From the IMG/VR virus record IMGVR_UViG_3300031612_000002, positions 1-64,000 of that record: a stretch of DNA of 64,000 nt. One strand, given 5' to 3'. Positions within the stretch are counted from its first letter, which is position 1. Every line of letters begins with the position of its first letter. The notes beneath the pieces are model-generated. The model was not told the origin of the DNA and did no database searches. It saw only the letters and a program-made list of their open reading frames with translations. Both the position numbers and the translations under genes were made by a program. Of this stretch, positions 8,909-18,115 are shown piece by piece. Origin of the DNA: a virus.

Positions 8909-10220
8909 GGCTATTAATCCATTCTGATCCTGTCCATTCTAATTGGTCATCGGATAAGATATTTTCTACATATTGTTGAGTAGTCACAGCACTATGGTCA
9001 AATGATACTGTCCATATTGAGCCATTGTATTCAATGATGTCATTGGTATACGCATTTAACCCAGCCCATTCGCCACCATTCGGGATATCATTCGTAATAA
9101 TATATCTAGTGCCGATAACGGCAGCATCTACCGAACCATCGCCTGGATAATTCTGTAATGGGTTTAAAACACCATTAACCGCAGTCAATGTATTCGTGGG
9201 CAGAGTGCTAGTGTCTACATCTACATTTAACGCATTTACATTGCCTGTATTAAAACTAAGTCTACCAATAATATCATTATCTGTGTCGTTAGGTGCATTT
9301 GATTTTCTTATACGCATCTGACTAATACCTTCTCGTAATTCACCGAAGGGAGTCAAGAATTTAGACCAATCAAGTTGAGCGCCATTTTCATCTAGATTAG
9401 TACCAGAATCATTAAACAAGTATGCTATGTCATTTTCAAATTTAATTTTCATATCATCCAATGTAACAGTTATATATTGCAGCGATGATGTGTCAAATGG
9501 TTCCTTTGCATCAAATGCATCTAAATTGACATCATCTAAATTATATAATTGGTTGATTACGGTATAAATCAATTTTTGCTGTTTTAATTTGGCAGGGGGA
9601 TTAATAAATATCGGCATTTCAAACGTGAGTGTACTAACATCAATAATATCATCGACACTTGCGCCTACACTACGACTCGACCATTGCGAACTTTTCATTT
9701 CTACATAAGCAAGACTTGACCAATCAAGTGGATTGTCCGTTGTGTGGATATTTAATGTAGGATTGAATAATACCATAATTTGCTCAAGCAATTGCAATTT
9801 CTGATCTGTGTTTGAAGTCCAGATGTCGCAATTCATAGTTAAGTTATATGGAACTGGCATATGACGTTCAACCGTATATCGATTTCCGACCTCGTTCGTG
9901 TATTCGCCAGTTGTATCATCTATTGCTTTTTCATAAACTTGTACTTTGTCTACATGTCCTTGGTGCATCCTACGTTCTGGAGCCATTTCAAGTGCCGTAA
10001 CATAACAAGATATGAATGGAACAGTGTTTATTATATTTTCACTGTTTTCGCGAGTAATATGCGCAGCCATGCGATTTGTGTCGCCATAGCGAACTGGTAC
10101 AGTTTGGTAGATGGGCATCTTTTGGTCATTGACTCCCATTTGTACATCAAATCCACCAAACAATCTGATGAACTGTTGTATATATCGACGAACTTGTCTA
10201 TCATAAAAATATTGTGCCAT
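8865..10220 (-). CDS. 15: Tail sheath stabiliser/completion protein (T4 gp15 family)
   Basis: 451 residues. The N-terminal part MAQYFYDRQVRRYIQQFIR, VPVRYGDTNRMAA, RHMPVPYNLTMNCDIWTSN and TDQKLQLLEQIMVLFNP matches the gp15 family of T4-like marine phages. T4 gp15 caps the tail and stabilises the sheath before the neck joins. T4 gp15 has 272 residues, so this protein is much longer. Its C-terminal extension (about 369-408) has a GTRYIITND ... IEYNGSIWTV pattern resembling a module in gp14 and the sheath. It lies 2 bases after gp14 on the minus strand. Confidence 0.82.
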   Translation of the reverse strand: MAQYFYDRQVRRYIQQFIRLFGGFDVQMGVNDQKMPIYQTVPVRYGDTNRMAAHITRENSENIINTVPFISCYVTALEMAPERRMHQGHVDKVQVYEKAIDDTTGEYTNEVGNRYTVERHMPVPYNLTMNCDIWTSNTDQKLQLLEQIMVLFNPTLNIHTTDNPLDWSSLAYVEMKSSQWSSRSVGASVDDIIDVSTLTFEMPIFINPPAKLKQQKLIYTVINQLYNLDDVNLDAFDAKEPFDTSSLQYITVTLDDMKIKFENDIAYLFNDSGTNLDENGAQLDWSKFLTPFGELREGISQMRIRKSNAPNDTDNDIIGRLSFNTGNVNALNVDVDTSTLPTNTLTAVNGVLNPLQNYPGDGSVDAAVIGTRYIITNDIPNGGEWAGLNAYTNDIIEYNGSIWTVSFDHSAVTTQQYVENILSDDQLEWTGSEWINSHEGIYNAGFWRLYM

Positions 10221-10222
10221 AA

Positions 10223-11287
10223 TTAAAAATCACTCTTTGGTTTGATTACATCTGATAATGCCTGTCTTTCGGGCACTTCTTTATTGTCTACAACAGTTGT
10301 TGCTAGGTTTTCTATGAAGCCGCTTGCGTTGAATGTTCTATCAGTCCAAGTGGTGTCATTGACATTGTCATACAATCTTTGCCAGCGACTACCTCGATAA
10401 ACGAATAAACGATTAGGAGAGAAATCTTCTCTTACGAAATAATCACCATCGTTTGGCATTTGCGGGAATTGATCACCTTTGTCTAGTACTTCGCCATGAT
10501 CGTATTCATCATCTGTTGTTGGTTGACCAAATAAATGATCTACCAATGGTATTCCTAGCGGATCGTCAAGTTCAGCACTTTGTATGATAGCATTAGAAAT
10601 ATTAATCTCTGTTTTATATGAACTTAGATCTTGTTTCAAACTATTTGGATCATCGGCTGTTCCTAGTATGTCTGCGTATTCTTGTGTATCGGTTAGCGGT
10701 GTTACTTTAACACGCCAGATATGACTATACCATGTCTGACTATATCCTTCACTACCACGGTTAGCATCTTGAACGACATAAAATTTATTAATAGCAGTTC
10801 TGTCATGATTTAGTAAAAGATCATCGCGTAAATGGGGTAATTCTAGTACATCGCCCGGCATTAGTTTTCTTCCGACCTTTGCTACCATATCGTTTGTGTG
10901 AAATGTGATGAACATTGTATCATTAGTTAAGAATAGACCAAATTGTGTTAAATCAAAGTCATTGTCTGTTACGTTGTATACACCACGTAATTCAAAAATG
11001 TCTGGATCATACTTACGATCACGGTTTTCCATAAACAACAAGTCTTGTATCTTAGTTTCATTAATAAATCCTTCAGGATTGATCTCAATGCCTAAAGTGG
11101 GATCAAGTTCAAGACCAGAACCATAATTTGGTTCAGTGGGGTCATCACTATTGATAGTTTCTTTGGGTCCAAGATATTTATGAACATGTATGGCAGTACC
11201 ACCGATATCAAACTGTTCTCTGATGGTTCTGTCATGAAAGTTAAAGTCATTGGTTTTTGTCGCACGATAGAGACTTAAACGAGGCAT
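10223..11287 (-). CDS. 14: Neck protein (T4 gp14 family)
   Basis: 354 residues. The blocks MPRLSLYRATKTNDFNFHDR, IREQFDIGGTAIHVHKYLG, IQDLLFMENRDRKYDPDIF, NDFDLTQFGLFLTNDTMF, GRKLMPGDVLELPHLRDD and FYVVQDANRGSEGYSQTWY are characteristic of the gp14 neck protein of T4-like marine phages. gp13 and gp14 form the neck joining head and tail. Residues 280-305 (DGDYFVRED ... VYRGSRWQRL) form a small aromatic module shared with the sheath. A late box lies upstream on the minus strand and AGGAG precedes the ATG. Confidence 0.8.
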   Translation of the reverse strand: MPRLSLYRATKTNDFNFHDRTIREQFDIGGTAIHVHKYLGPKETINSDDPTEPNYGSGLELDPTLGIEINPEGFINETKIQDLLFMENRDRKYDPDIFELRGVYNVTDNDFDLTQFGLFLTNDTMFITFHTNDMVAKVGRKLMPGDVLELPHLRDDLLLNHDRTAINKFYVVQDANRGSEGYSQTWYSHIWRVKVTPLTDTQEYADILGTADDPNSLKQDLSSYKTEINISNAIIQSAELDDPLGIPLVDHLFGQPTTDDEYDHGEVLDKGDQFPQMPNDGDYFVREDFSPNRLFVYRGSRWQRLYDNVNDTTWTDRTFNASGFIENLATTVVDNKEVPERQALSDVIKPKSDF

Positions 11288-11308
11288 AGATTACTCCTTA
11301 TATATAGA

Positions 11309-11318
11309 GTATTTATGC
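11309..11318 (-). promoter_or_regulatory. Late promoter box for gp14-gp15-Nudix (minus strand)
   Basis: The minus strand reads GCATAAATAC, identical to plus-strand late boxes before tube and other structural genes, about 20 bases before the gp14 start. Confidence 0.65.
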
Positions 11319-11337
11319 AAAAAGATTTGAAAAACTC

Positions 11338-11399
11338 TTGACAATAGTAAGACATGTTGCTATAATAGTTAAGTAAGTTAATTAATCAAAGCGAGAAAA
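11338..11399 (+). promoter_or_regulatory. Early promoter-leader module, copy 1
   Basis: TTGACA 11338-11343, 17-base spacer, TATAAT 11361-11366, then AGTTAAGTAAGTTAAT and AAAGCGAG as the leader and ribosome site. The same layout occurs six more times in the window. Confidence 0.88.
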
Positions 11400-11402
11400 A
11401 TT

Positions 11403-11690
11403 ATGTCACAAGTTGCTACTATTATCAAGAACCAAATCGGTAACAAAGCATTGTATATGATGGGTGCAAAGAATTTAGCCACTGGTGGCGACGATCTTTC
11501 TTTTCGTGTTCGTGGTAGCAAGCGTGTCAACCACGTTAAGATTGCTCTTAATGCGAGCGACACATATGACATCACATTCGGTAAGATTTGGGGTATGAAA
11601 TTCAATGTAGTTGCATCGCATGATGGCATTTACTGTGATATGATGCACGATTTAATTGAAAAAGAAACTGGTTTATATTTGTCACTGTAG
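11403..11690 (+). CDS. Small early protein, 95 residues, unknown
   Basis: Starts 36 bases after the -10 of an early promoter with GCGAG as ribosome site. The sequence (MSQVATIIKNQIGNKALYMM, then GDDLSFRVRGSKRVNHVKIA) resembles small hypothetical proteins widespread in phages. No catalytic motif or membrane segment. Probably expressed right after infection. Confidence 0.72.
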   Translation: MSQVATIIKNQIGNKALYMMGAKNLATGGDDLSFRVRGSKRVNHVKIALNASDTYDITFGKIWGMKFNVVASHDGIYCDMMHDLIEKETGLYLSL

Positions 11691-11774
11691 TAGGGCTTAT
11701 ATAGTCGCTACAGTACGCTAAATGTCTCCTCTAAGCGTCGATGAAGAGGCATACAATACAATGGGAGTATAATT

Positions 11775-12086
11775 ATGGCATTTGCCGATTCGTCTGTTTA
11801 TTTCAACACTGGTGACAGTTCTATTCTTGGTTCATTTTTTGAAAAGTCAGAAGGTGGGATATTTGAATTTTCTAAGAATTTAAATGATACCCCATTTGTC
11901 GATGTTTCTGAGTATCCGCATTTAGTATGGGTTACGAGTCCGTCTGCGTTTGATAGTGGTTATCGCTATGCGAATGTCAAGAAAGGTATTGCGTACATTG
12001 TAGTTGACGAAGATGACGAGGGCAATCCTGTCATTGAGAAGTGGGATATCAAGCAAAAACGATTATATGAAGCGATTCCACTATAA
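11775..12086 (+). CDS. Unknown protein, 103 residues
   Basis: GGGAG precedes the ATG. A soluble, acidic protein with Phe/Asp-rich segments (SVYFNTGDSSILGSFF) and a VVDEDDEGNPVIEKW stretch. It is not recognised. It lies 84 bases after the previous early gene, probably in the same transcript. Confidence 0.65.
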   Translation: MAFADSSVYFNTGDSSILGSFFEKSEGGIFEFSKNLNDTPFVDVSEYPHLVWVTSPSAFDSGYRYANVKKGIAYIVVDEDDEGNPVIEKWDIKQKRLYEAIPL

Positions 12087-12089
12087 TAT

Positions 12090-12118
12090 TTGACAAAAAA
12101 CTATAAGTAGTGTATAGT
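12090..12118 (+). promoter_or_regulatory. Sigma70-type promoter
   Basis: TTGACA 12090-12095, 17-base spacer, TATAGT 12113-12118, starting 4 bases after the preceding stop codon and 26 bases before the next ATG. Confidence 0.72.
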
Positions 12119-12143
12119 ATATTTAAATCAAAGGAAATACAAC

Positions 12144-13403
12144 ATGGCTATTAGCATAAAAGTCCCTCGCAAGAAGCCTAGGGCAAAAATTAATCGTAAA
12201 ACTGGATTTACTGATCCAGATTGGTCTTCGGCAGAAACTTGGTCTGGTGATAAATTTCATAAAGAGCGAACTGCATTTGCACGATTGTATTATCAGAATG
12301 TAAAGACGGCAGATTTGCGTGGTTATGTGTATGACTATATGAAGCAACACAAATACAGTTCAGCAGATATCAAAGCAGCAAAGGCAGTGTCGCATATTCC
12401 AGTACAAGTTGGAATTTATGCAAAATTGTTGACTACGGGTATGCCTGATTTGCATCAAAATCATGCAGACATGTGGCGCAATCTTAAAGGCACTTCATCT
12501 GAACTAAAACCTGTTAGTGAGTTTGTAACTGGTGGTATTGCAGATGTTATTGCAATTGGTTCACGCATTGTTGGAGCAGATGATACAATCGAAGAAGCGA
12601 AACCAGTAATTAGTGTCGTTCCTAGCATTCAAGATATCATGCGTAAAGCAGCCACTGCGATGTGCGAACCGATTGATGATGGAATTGAAGAATTTGTAGT
12701 ATCGCGTGATATTAAGTTGGTAGCGAATTTTGAACCCCATACAATTTTGATTGTAGCAGAAGCAAAGGCAAATCATGCTCGTATCATCAAAGGTTTTTAT
12801 AATGATGTATATGAAGAATTGTTAGAAGTTGCTGCAATCCCAAAACCAGCAGCATTTAAGAAATTAAGCGAAGAAGAGCAAGATGCATGTGAACAATTAG
12901 CAGAAGCATATTCGCATTTCAATGCAAAGCAGTTAGTGGCTATAATTGCGATGCATAAGAAGATAATTGATGCATGTGATATTGTTATCATTGAACAGAA
13001 AGCAACAAAGGCTCCTCGTAAAGTAAAGCAGAAGTCGGCAGATCAGTTAGTATCTAAATTGAAATTTAAATCAAATGATTCTTCGTATGGTATTGCGAGT
13101 GTAGCACCAAGTGGATTAATTGGAGCAGTAGCAGCAGTAGTATTTAATTGTAAGAACCGAAAACTAGGATTATATGTAGCAATTGATGCAGATGGTTTCA
13201 AAGTTAAGGGAACTACGTTATTAAACTTTAACGAAGAGGTTAGTACACAGAAGACATTACGAAAGCCAGGCGATGTGTTACCAGAATTCAAGAAGATTAC
13301 AAAGCCTAAGGCATTGAAGACATTTAATGCATTGACTACGACTGATACTAAGATGAACGGTAGATTCAATTCTGAGATTATTATTCTTGCAGTGTTCAAG
13401 TAG
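12144..13403 (+). CDS. Conserved phage protein of unknown function, 419 residues
   Basis: AAAGGAAAT precedes the ATG and a sigma70-type promoter lies just upstream. The basic N-terminus (IKVPRKKPRAKINRKTGFTD, then PDWSSAETWSG) resembles a family seen in T4-like marine phages. A helical central region is followed by a Lys-rich linker (KATKAPRKVKQKS, about 295) and a C-terminal beta-rich domain (about 310-419). The basic N-terminus and linker suggest nucleic-acid contact, but this is only inference. Its early-type promoter argues against a purely structural role. Confidence 0.65.
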   Translation: MAISIKVPRKKPRAKINRKTGFTDPDWSSAETWSGDKFHKERTAFARLYYQNVKTADLRGYVYDYMKQHKYSSADIKAAKAVSHIPVQVGIYAKLLTTGMPDLHQNHADMWRNLKGTSSELKPVSEFVTGGIADVIAIGSRIVGADDTIEEAKPVISVVPSIQDIMRKAATAMCEPIDDGIEEFVVSRDIKLVANFEPHTILIVAEAKANHARIIKGFYNDVYEELLEVAAIPKPAAFKKLSEEEQDACEQLAEAYSHFNAKQLVAIIAMHKKIIDACDIVIIEQKATKAPRKVKQKSADQLVSKLKFKSNDSSYGIASVAPSGLIGAVAAVVFNCKNRKLGLYVAIDADGFKVKGTTLLNFNEEVSTQKTLRKPGDVLPEFKKITKPKALKTFNALTTTDTKMNGRFNSEIIILAVFK

Positions 13404-13433
13404 TTTTTGAACACAGACTTGCGTGCAGTAAAA

Positions 13434-13443
13434 GCATAAATAT
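13434..13443 (+). promoter_or_regulatory. Late promoter box before gp13
   Basis: GCATAAATAT, 21 bases before the gp13 start, with AGGAGA between. Confidence 0.65.
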
Positions 13444-13464
13444 ACCTAATAGGAGAATATAATT

Positions 13465-14202
13465 ATGTCAGCACAATCTGAATTAATCAAAGAAATAGAA
13501 CTACGCTTAGGTGGTCAAATGGTGGATGTGGAATTAGATCCAGAACACTATGAATTAGCGATCAAGAAGGCAGTAGAAAAATATCGTCAACGCTCAGAAA
13601 ATTCTGTAGAAGAAAGTTTTGTTTCACTGGATTTGGTAAAAGATGTTGCAGAATATACATTACCTAGTGAAATAGATGAAGTAACTGATATATATCGCCG
13701 CACAACTGGTGTATCATCTGGAACGGGTAATGATTTTGAACCATTTCAAGCAAATTACTTGAATACTTATTTATTAGGTTCGAGTCGTAGTGGTGGTTTA
13801 GCAAGTTTCGATTTCCTACAACAGAATAGAGAAACAATGGGTCGTTTATTTGGCGCAGAGATCATGTTCACTTGGCGCAAATCTGACAACAAATTAATTT
13901 TGCATCGTATGATGAAAGCAGATGATTTATGTATTCTCCATGTGTATAATCATCGTCCATTGGAATTATTATTAAAAGATATATATGCAGGACCTTGGAT
14001 TAAGGATTTTGCATTATGTCATGCTAAATTAATGCTTGCACAAGCGCGTGGTAAGTTTGCACAAATTGCGGGTCCACAGGGTGGCACTACAATGAACGCT
14101 GGTGAACTACAAGCCTCAGCAGAAGCAGAAATTGATAAACTAGAAACAGAACTTACACTTTACAATGACGGCTCTTCGGGATTAGGTTTCGTTATTGGAT
14201 AA
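13465..14202 (+). CDS. 13: Neck protein (T4 gp13 family)
   Basis: 245 residues. Segments LIKEIELRLGGQMVDVELD, HYELAIKKAVEKYRQRS, YTLPSEIDEVTDIYRR, the late LILHRMMKADDLCILHVYN, GPWIKDFALCHAKLMLAQAR and GPQGGTTMNAGEL match the gp13 head-completion/neck protein of T4-like phages. gp13 and gp14 seal the packaged head and form the tail docking site. It has a late box and AGGAGA. Here gp13 is on the plus strand while gp14 and gp15 are inverted. Confidence 0.82.
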   Translation: MSAQSELIKEIELRLGGQMVDVELDPEHYELAIKKAVEKYRQRSENSVEESFVSLDLVKDVAEYTLPSEIDEVTDIYRRTTGVSSGTGNDFEPFQANYLNTYLLGSSRSGGLASFDFLQQNRETMGRLFGAEIMFTWRKSDNKLILHRMMKADDLCILHVYNHRPLELLLKDIYAGPWIKDFALCHAKLMLAQARGKFAQIAGPQGGTTMNAGELQASAEAEIDKLETELTLYNDGSSGLGFVIG

Positions 14203-14222
14203 CATAATAAACGAAGGTAATG

Positions 14223-14870
14223 ATGACAAAGAAAGTAATAGGTATATGTGGATTAATCGGTCATGGTAAAGACACAGCAGCAGGGTTTTTAATTGAAGAG
14301 GGATTTCAGAGAGTTAGTTTCGCAGGAGTATTGAAAGATGCTGTTGCGAATATTTTTAGTTGGGATCGTACTCTATTAGAAGGTAATACGTCTGAGAGTA
14401 GGGTTTGGAGAGAGCGAGTAGACACATGGTGGTCTAATAGATTAGGAATACCTAATTTTACACCTAGATATGCATTACAGTATATCGGCACAGATGTCAT
14501 GCGAACACATTTTAATCCAGATATATGGGTAGCAGCAGCAGAACGCAAGATTCTACAAATTGATAATAATATTGTTATTTCTGATTGTCGGTTCTTCAAC
14601 GAGTTAGCCGTAATCAAGCGATTGGGTGGAACTACTGCATCTGTGTGGCGATATGATGTACCAGAATGGTGGGATGTCGCCGTTACCACGAACACTACAT
14701 CAGAAGAAGAACAATATCAAATATATGATGAAGGCAATCATATGGAAGTGAAATTCCCAGATATTCATACAAGTGAATCTAGTTGGGCGGGATGGGAATT
14801 TGACCATGCTATTGATAATAAATCGACATTAGAAGAATTCAGAAATATCACTATTAAACTGCTATGTTAA
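14223..14870 (+). CDS. 1: Deoxynucleoside monophosphate kinase (T4 gp1-like)
   Basis: 215 residues from the second of two adjacent ATGs; AAGG at 14214-14217 is 5 bases before it. The P-loop-like start VIGICGLIGHGKDTAAGFL with GKDT, then FQRVSFAGVLKDAVANIF, RYALQYIGTDVMR, DIWVAAAERKIL and IVISDCRFFNELAVIK is typical of the T4 dNMP kinase family, which phosphorylates dGMP, dTMP and hydroxymethyl-dCMP. It sits oddly between gp13 and the sheath and is probably co-transcribed with gp13. Confidence 0.82.
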   Translation: MTKKVIGICGLIGHGKDTAAGFLIEEGFQRVSFAGVLKDAVANIFSWDRTLLEGNTSESRVWRERVDTWWSNRLGIPNFTPRYALQYIGTDVMRTHFNPDIWVAAAERKILQIDNNIVISDCRFFNELAVIKRLGGTTASVWRYDVPEWWDVAVTTNTTSEEEQYQIYDEGNHMEVKFPDIHTSESSWAGWEFDHAIDNKSTLEEFRNITIKLLC

Positions 14871-14900
14871 CGCTGTAATCAGGTCTTTTCTTTAACTTAC

Positions 14901-14909
14901 GCTAAATAC
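14901..14909 (+). promoter_or_regulatory. Probable late promoter box before the sheath gene
   Basis: GCTAAATAC followed by TAACA, a one-base variant of the box before the second fibre (GATAAATAC then TAACA). It is 65 bases before the start. Confidence 0.45.
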
Positions 14910-14974
14910 TAACAATGATATAGATTCATAAACTAGTAATTACATGTAAAATAAAATAAAGGAGAACTCCAAAA

Positions 14975-17371
14975 ATGGCAAATCTTGTATCGCCTGGAAC
15001 ACAGGTACAAATAACAGACGAGTCGGTATACGGACCAGCGGGAGCAGGTACTGTACCAATGATTTTTATCGCGACAGGTCAAGACAAAGTTGACCCGACC
15101 GGAACAGAAGTAGATGGTATTGCAAAATATACCAAATCAGCAGCATCGGGAAGTCCGATCTTAGTAACATCACAACGTGAACTAACTCAATACTTCGGAA
15201 ACGTAGATTTCCGTTCAGTAAGTGGAACAGTACAACAAGGTGATGAAACTAATGATTACGGTCTATTAGCAGCATATTCATTCTTAGGTCAAGCATCAGC
15301 AGCATATGTTGTTCGTGCAGACGTAGATTTAACAGCACTTCGCCCACAGACAGTTGAGCCAGTTGGCTTACCAGCAAATAATACTTACTGGGTAAACCCA
15401 ACATCATCAGCGTATGGTATCTTTGAATTCACAGCAAGTGGATGGACAGCAGTAACACCTAGTGTTGAAATTGTAGCCACTCACGTTGGCGTTCCTACGA
15501 CTGTAGTTGTAGACGGAACCTATCTAGTTACTATCGAAGAGACAGTAACATCAACACACGTTCATTATTGGATTGGTGAAGGTGGTGCATGGGTTGCATT
15601 AGATCAACTATGGATAACTGGTACATCAACATTAGCACCACATTACTCAGCACCAGTTGGCGCAGAAGTAGGTGATGTTTGGATTAAGACAACAACTCCT
15701 GGCGCAGGTATTGATTATGATATTTCATTGTTCACTAGCACAGCGGGTTCATTCGTAGCACAGACAGCAATTTACGCACAGACAACAGCACCTACTGGTG
15801 TAGTTGGTGATACTTTCCAAGATGGCACAGCAGCAACAGCGCGTACATTAACAGAAGGCGATCTTTGGTTTGATATAGATGATGGTTTTGTATCTATTCA
15901 TCGTTACAATTCAACTACTCTAGCATTCGTAGACATGATTTCATCAGTACAAACAACTGCACCAACTGGCGCACCACTTACTGATACTATTTGGTTTGAT
16001 ACCGCAGTAAATGATTTGGCTATTTTTGAAGTAGCAATCGACGGTGGTGTACAGAAATGGCAGAAAGCAACTAATGTAACTTATACTTCAGCAGCACCAA
16101 CAGTTGGAGCAGACGGTGATTATTGGATTGATACAGACGCAGATAACTATCCAGTTATCTATCGTAGCAATGGAACAGCATGGGTTGTTAAAGATAACAC
16201 AGATCAAAGCACATCTAACGGTGTAGTATTTGGTGATATCACTGATTTAGACTCAGCAGCAGGCGATTACGTATTAGCAGCAAACGTATTAGCAGATGGT
16301 CCTAACCCATTATTATATGCAGTTGGTACATCAGCAGTTAACATGTGTCGTTCAACTAATACAGTACGTAAGTATGACGCATCATTGACAACTACTTGGA
16401 AATGGCGTAACCTTGCTGGTAATGCAGCAACAGGCGCAGGATCATTTGGTCGTAAGGCACAGCGTAAAGTTGTAGCAGCAGCAATGCAAGCAAGTGCATC
16501 AGGATCAGCACTTCGTGAAGAAACTATTCAGTTCCGTTTAATTACAGCACCGGGATATCCAGAGTTGATGGATGAAATGGTAACATTGAATACAGATCGC
16601 AATGAAACTGCATTTGTTATTGCAGATACCCCATTACGATTGGCTCCAGCAGATGCAGTATCTTGGGTTCAAGGAACTGGCGCAGTAGAAAATGGTGAAG
16701 ATGGACTAGTAAGCAAGAGTTCTTATGCAGCAGCATATTATCCTAGTGTATTGACGACTGATCCAGTATCAGGTGCAAGTGTAGTTGCTCCAGCATCACA
16801 CAGTGCACTTTACACATATGCATATAGTGATAGTGTTAGTTACCAGTGGTTTGCACCAGCAGGTTTGACTCGTGGTGTTGTAAGAAACGCATCAAATGTT
16901 GGTTATATCAATTCAGAAAACGAATTTGTAGCAGTAGCATTGACACAGGGACATCGCGATGCAATGTATGAAAATAAATTGAATCCGATTGTTAATTTCC
17001 CATCAGAAGGTATTATTGTATTTGGTCAGAAGACTTTGGCAGCAGGCGCAAGCGCATTAGATCGTGTTAACGTTGCTCGTTTAGTTGCATATTTACGTGA
17101 GCGTTTTGCAGTTATTTCGCGCCCATATTTGTTTGAGCCAAATGATAATTCAATTCGTGATAATGTTAAGCAAACGTTTGATGGTTTTTGTGCTAATATT
17201 CAGGCAAATCGTGGTGTGTATGACTTCAGTGTAGTATGTGATACTACTAACAATACACCAGCACGTATAGATCGTAATGAAATTTACGTTGATATTGCAA
17301 TTGAACCTACCAAATCGGCAGAATTTATTTATATTCCTGTTCGTATTGTTAATACAGGTGATTTAAGTTAA
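14975..17371 (+). CDS. 18: Tail sheath protein (T4 gp18 family) with inserted repeat domain
   Basis: 798 residues versus 659 in T4. The N-terminus (MANLVSPGTQVQITDESVYG, AGAGTVPMIFIATGQDK) and C-terminus (ARLVAYLRERFAVISRPYLF, IRDNVKQTFDGFCANI, SAEFIYIPVRIVNTGDLS) are typical of contractile sheath proteins. Residues about 125-410 are an insertion with repeated aromatic units: NTYWVN (136), GDVWIK (233), GDLWFD (295), DTIWFD (337), GDYWID (381), often preceded by TAPTG and followed by a W. This probably forms surface-exposed decoration domains. A strong AAAGGAGA precedes the ATG. Confidence 0.93.
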   Translation: MANLVSPGTQVQITDESVYGPAGAGTVPMIFIATGQDKVDPTGTEVDGIAKYTKSAASGSPILVTSQRELTQYFGNVDFRSVSGTVQQGDETNDYGLLAAYSFLGQASAAYVVRADVDLTALRPQTVEPVGLPANNTYWVNPTSSAYGIFEFTASGWTAVTPSVEIVATHVGVPTTVVVDGTYLVTIEETVTSTHVHYWIGEGGAWVALDQLWITGTSTLAPHYSAPVGAEVGDVWIKTTTPGAGIDYDISLFTSTAGSFVAQTAIYAQTTAPTGVVGDTFQDGTAATARTLTEGDLWFDIDDGFVSIHRYNSTTLAFVDMISSVQTTAPTGAPLTDTIWFDTAVNDLAIFEVAIDGGVQKWQKATNVTYTSAAPTVGADGDYWIDTDADNYPVIYRSNGTAWVVKDNTDQSTSNGVVFGDITDLDSAAGDYVLAANVLADGPNPLLYAVGTSAVNMCRSTNTVRKYDASLTTTWKWRNLAGNAATGAGSFGRKAQRKVVAAAMQASASGSALREETIQFRLITAPGYPELMDEMVTLNTDRNETAFVIADTPLRLAPADAVSWVQGTGAVENGEDGLVSKSSYAAAYYPSVLTTDPVSGASVVAPASHSALYTYAYSDSVSYQWFAPAGLTRGVVRNASNVGYINSENEFVAVALTQGHRDAMYENKLNPIVNFPSEGIIVFGQKTLAAGASALDRVNVARLVAYLRERFAVISRPYLFEPNDNSIRDNVKQTFDGFCANIQANRGVYDFSVVCDTTNNTPARIDRNEIYVDIAIEPTKSAEFIYIPVRIVNTGDLS

Positions 17372-17392
17372 AAAATATTAAATTTAATATTT

Positions 17393-17422
17393 AAAAAAAA
17401 CCCACTTCGTGTGGGTTTTTTA
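17393..17422 (+). terminator. Intrinsic terminator after the sheath gene
   Basis: A-run, stem CCCAC, loop TTCGT, stem GTGGG, then six T. A perfect 18-base palindrome AATATTAAATTTAATATT lies just before it at 17374-17391. The core is nearly the same as the terminator at 29178. Confidence 0.9.
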
Positions 17423-17458
17423 TTGCAAAATATTTGCTGCAAAATAAAAATGCAAAAA

Positions 17459-17468
17459 GCATAAATAC
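17459..17468 (+). promoter_or_regulatory. Late promoter box before the tube gene
   Basis: GCATAAATAC, 60 bases before the tube start, just after a terminator. Confidence 0.65.
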
Positions 17469-17528
17469 ATTTATATATATAATAGTCTATCATTAGGATA
17501 GCCTATTTAAATTTTAAGGAGAGAACAA

Positions 17529-18101
17529 ATGGCTATTTTAACAAATTTCGGTATTCCAGCAGGAGATACTACCACTGCACAGACACTGATGCCAAAACTA
17601 CAATACAGATTTCGTGTAACATTTACAGGATTAGGTGACTCAAAGGGATCGTTAATTACACAGAATGTAATTAGTGCAACCAGACCTGGAGTTGATCATG
17701 ACGATATTACCATTGATGCATACAACTCAAAGATACGACTTGCAGGAAAGCACATGTGGCAAGATGTTACAGTAGCATTACGAGATGATACTAACAATGA
17801 TGTTATAAAAGCAATTCGTTCACAACTGAACAAGCAAGTAAATCATACTTCTCAAGTAAGCGCAGAAGCAGGTGAAAATTATAAATTCAATGTAAAAATC
17901 GAAACACTTGATGGAACACATGGCACATCTAGTCTAGATGGTGTTATTGACTATTGGGAACTTGAAGGCGCATTTATCCCAAGTGCTACATTCGGTGATT
18001 TGAACTATGCGACATCCGATGTTGTGCAGGTATCAATGACTATTCGTTTTGATAATGCGATATTGCGTACAATGGCTAATACTGGTTCAAGTGCTAACTA
18101 A
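17529..18101 (+). CDS. 19: Tail tube protein (T4 gp19 family)
   Basis: 190 residues, close to T4 gp19 (163). Segments LQYRFRVTFTGLG, NVISATRPGVDHDDITIDAY, RLAGKHMWQDVTVALRDD and the end DYWELEGAFIPSATFGDLNY, VQVSMTIRFDNAI match the tube family. It polymerises into the inner tail tube through which DNA passes. It directly follows the sheath, as in T4, and has its own late box and AAGGAGAG. Confidence 0.93.
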   Translation: MAILTNFGIPAGDTTTAQTLMPKLQYRFRVTFTGLGDSKGSLITQNVISATRPGVDHDDITIDAYNSKIRLAGKHMWQDVTVALRDDTNNDVIKAIRSQLNKQVNHTSQVSAEAGENYKFNVKIETLDGTHGTSSLDGVIDYWELEGAFIPSATFGDLNYATSDVVQVSMTIRFDNAILRTMANTGSSAN

Positions 18102-18115
18102 TTTATTAGTAACTC

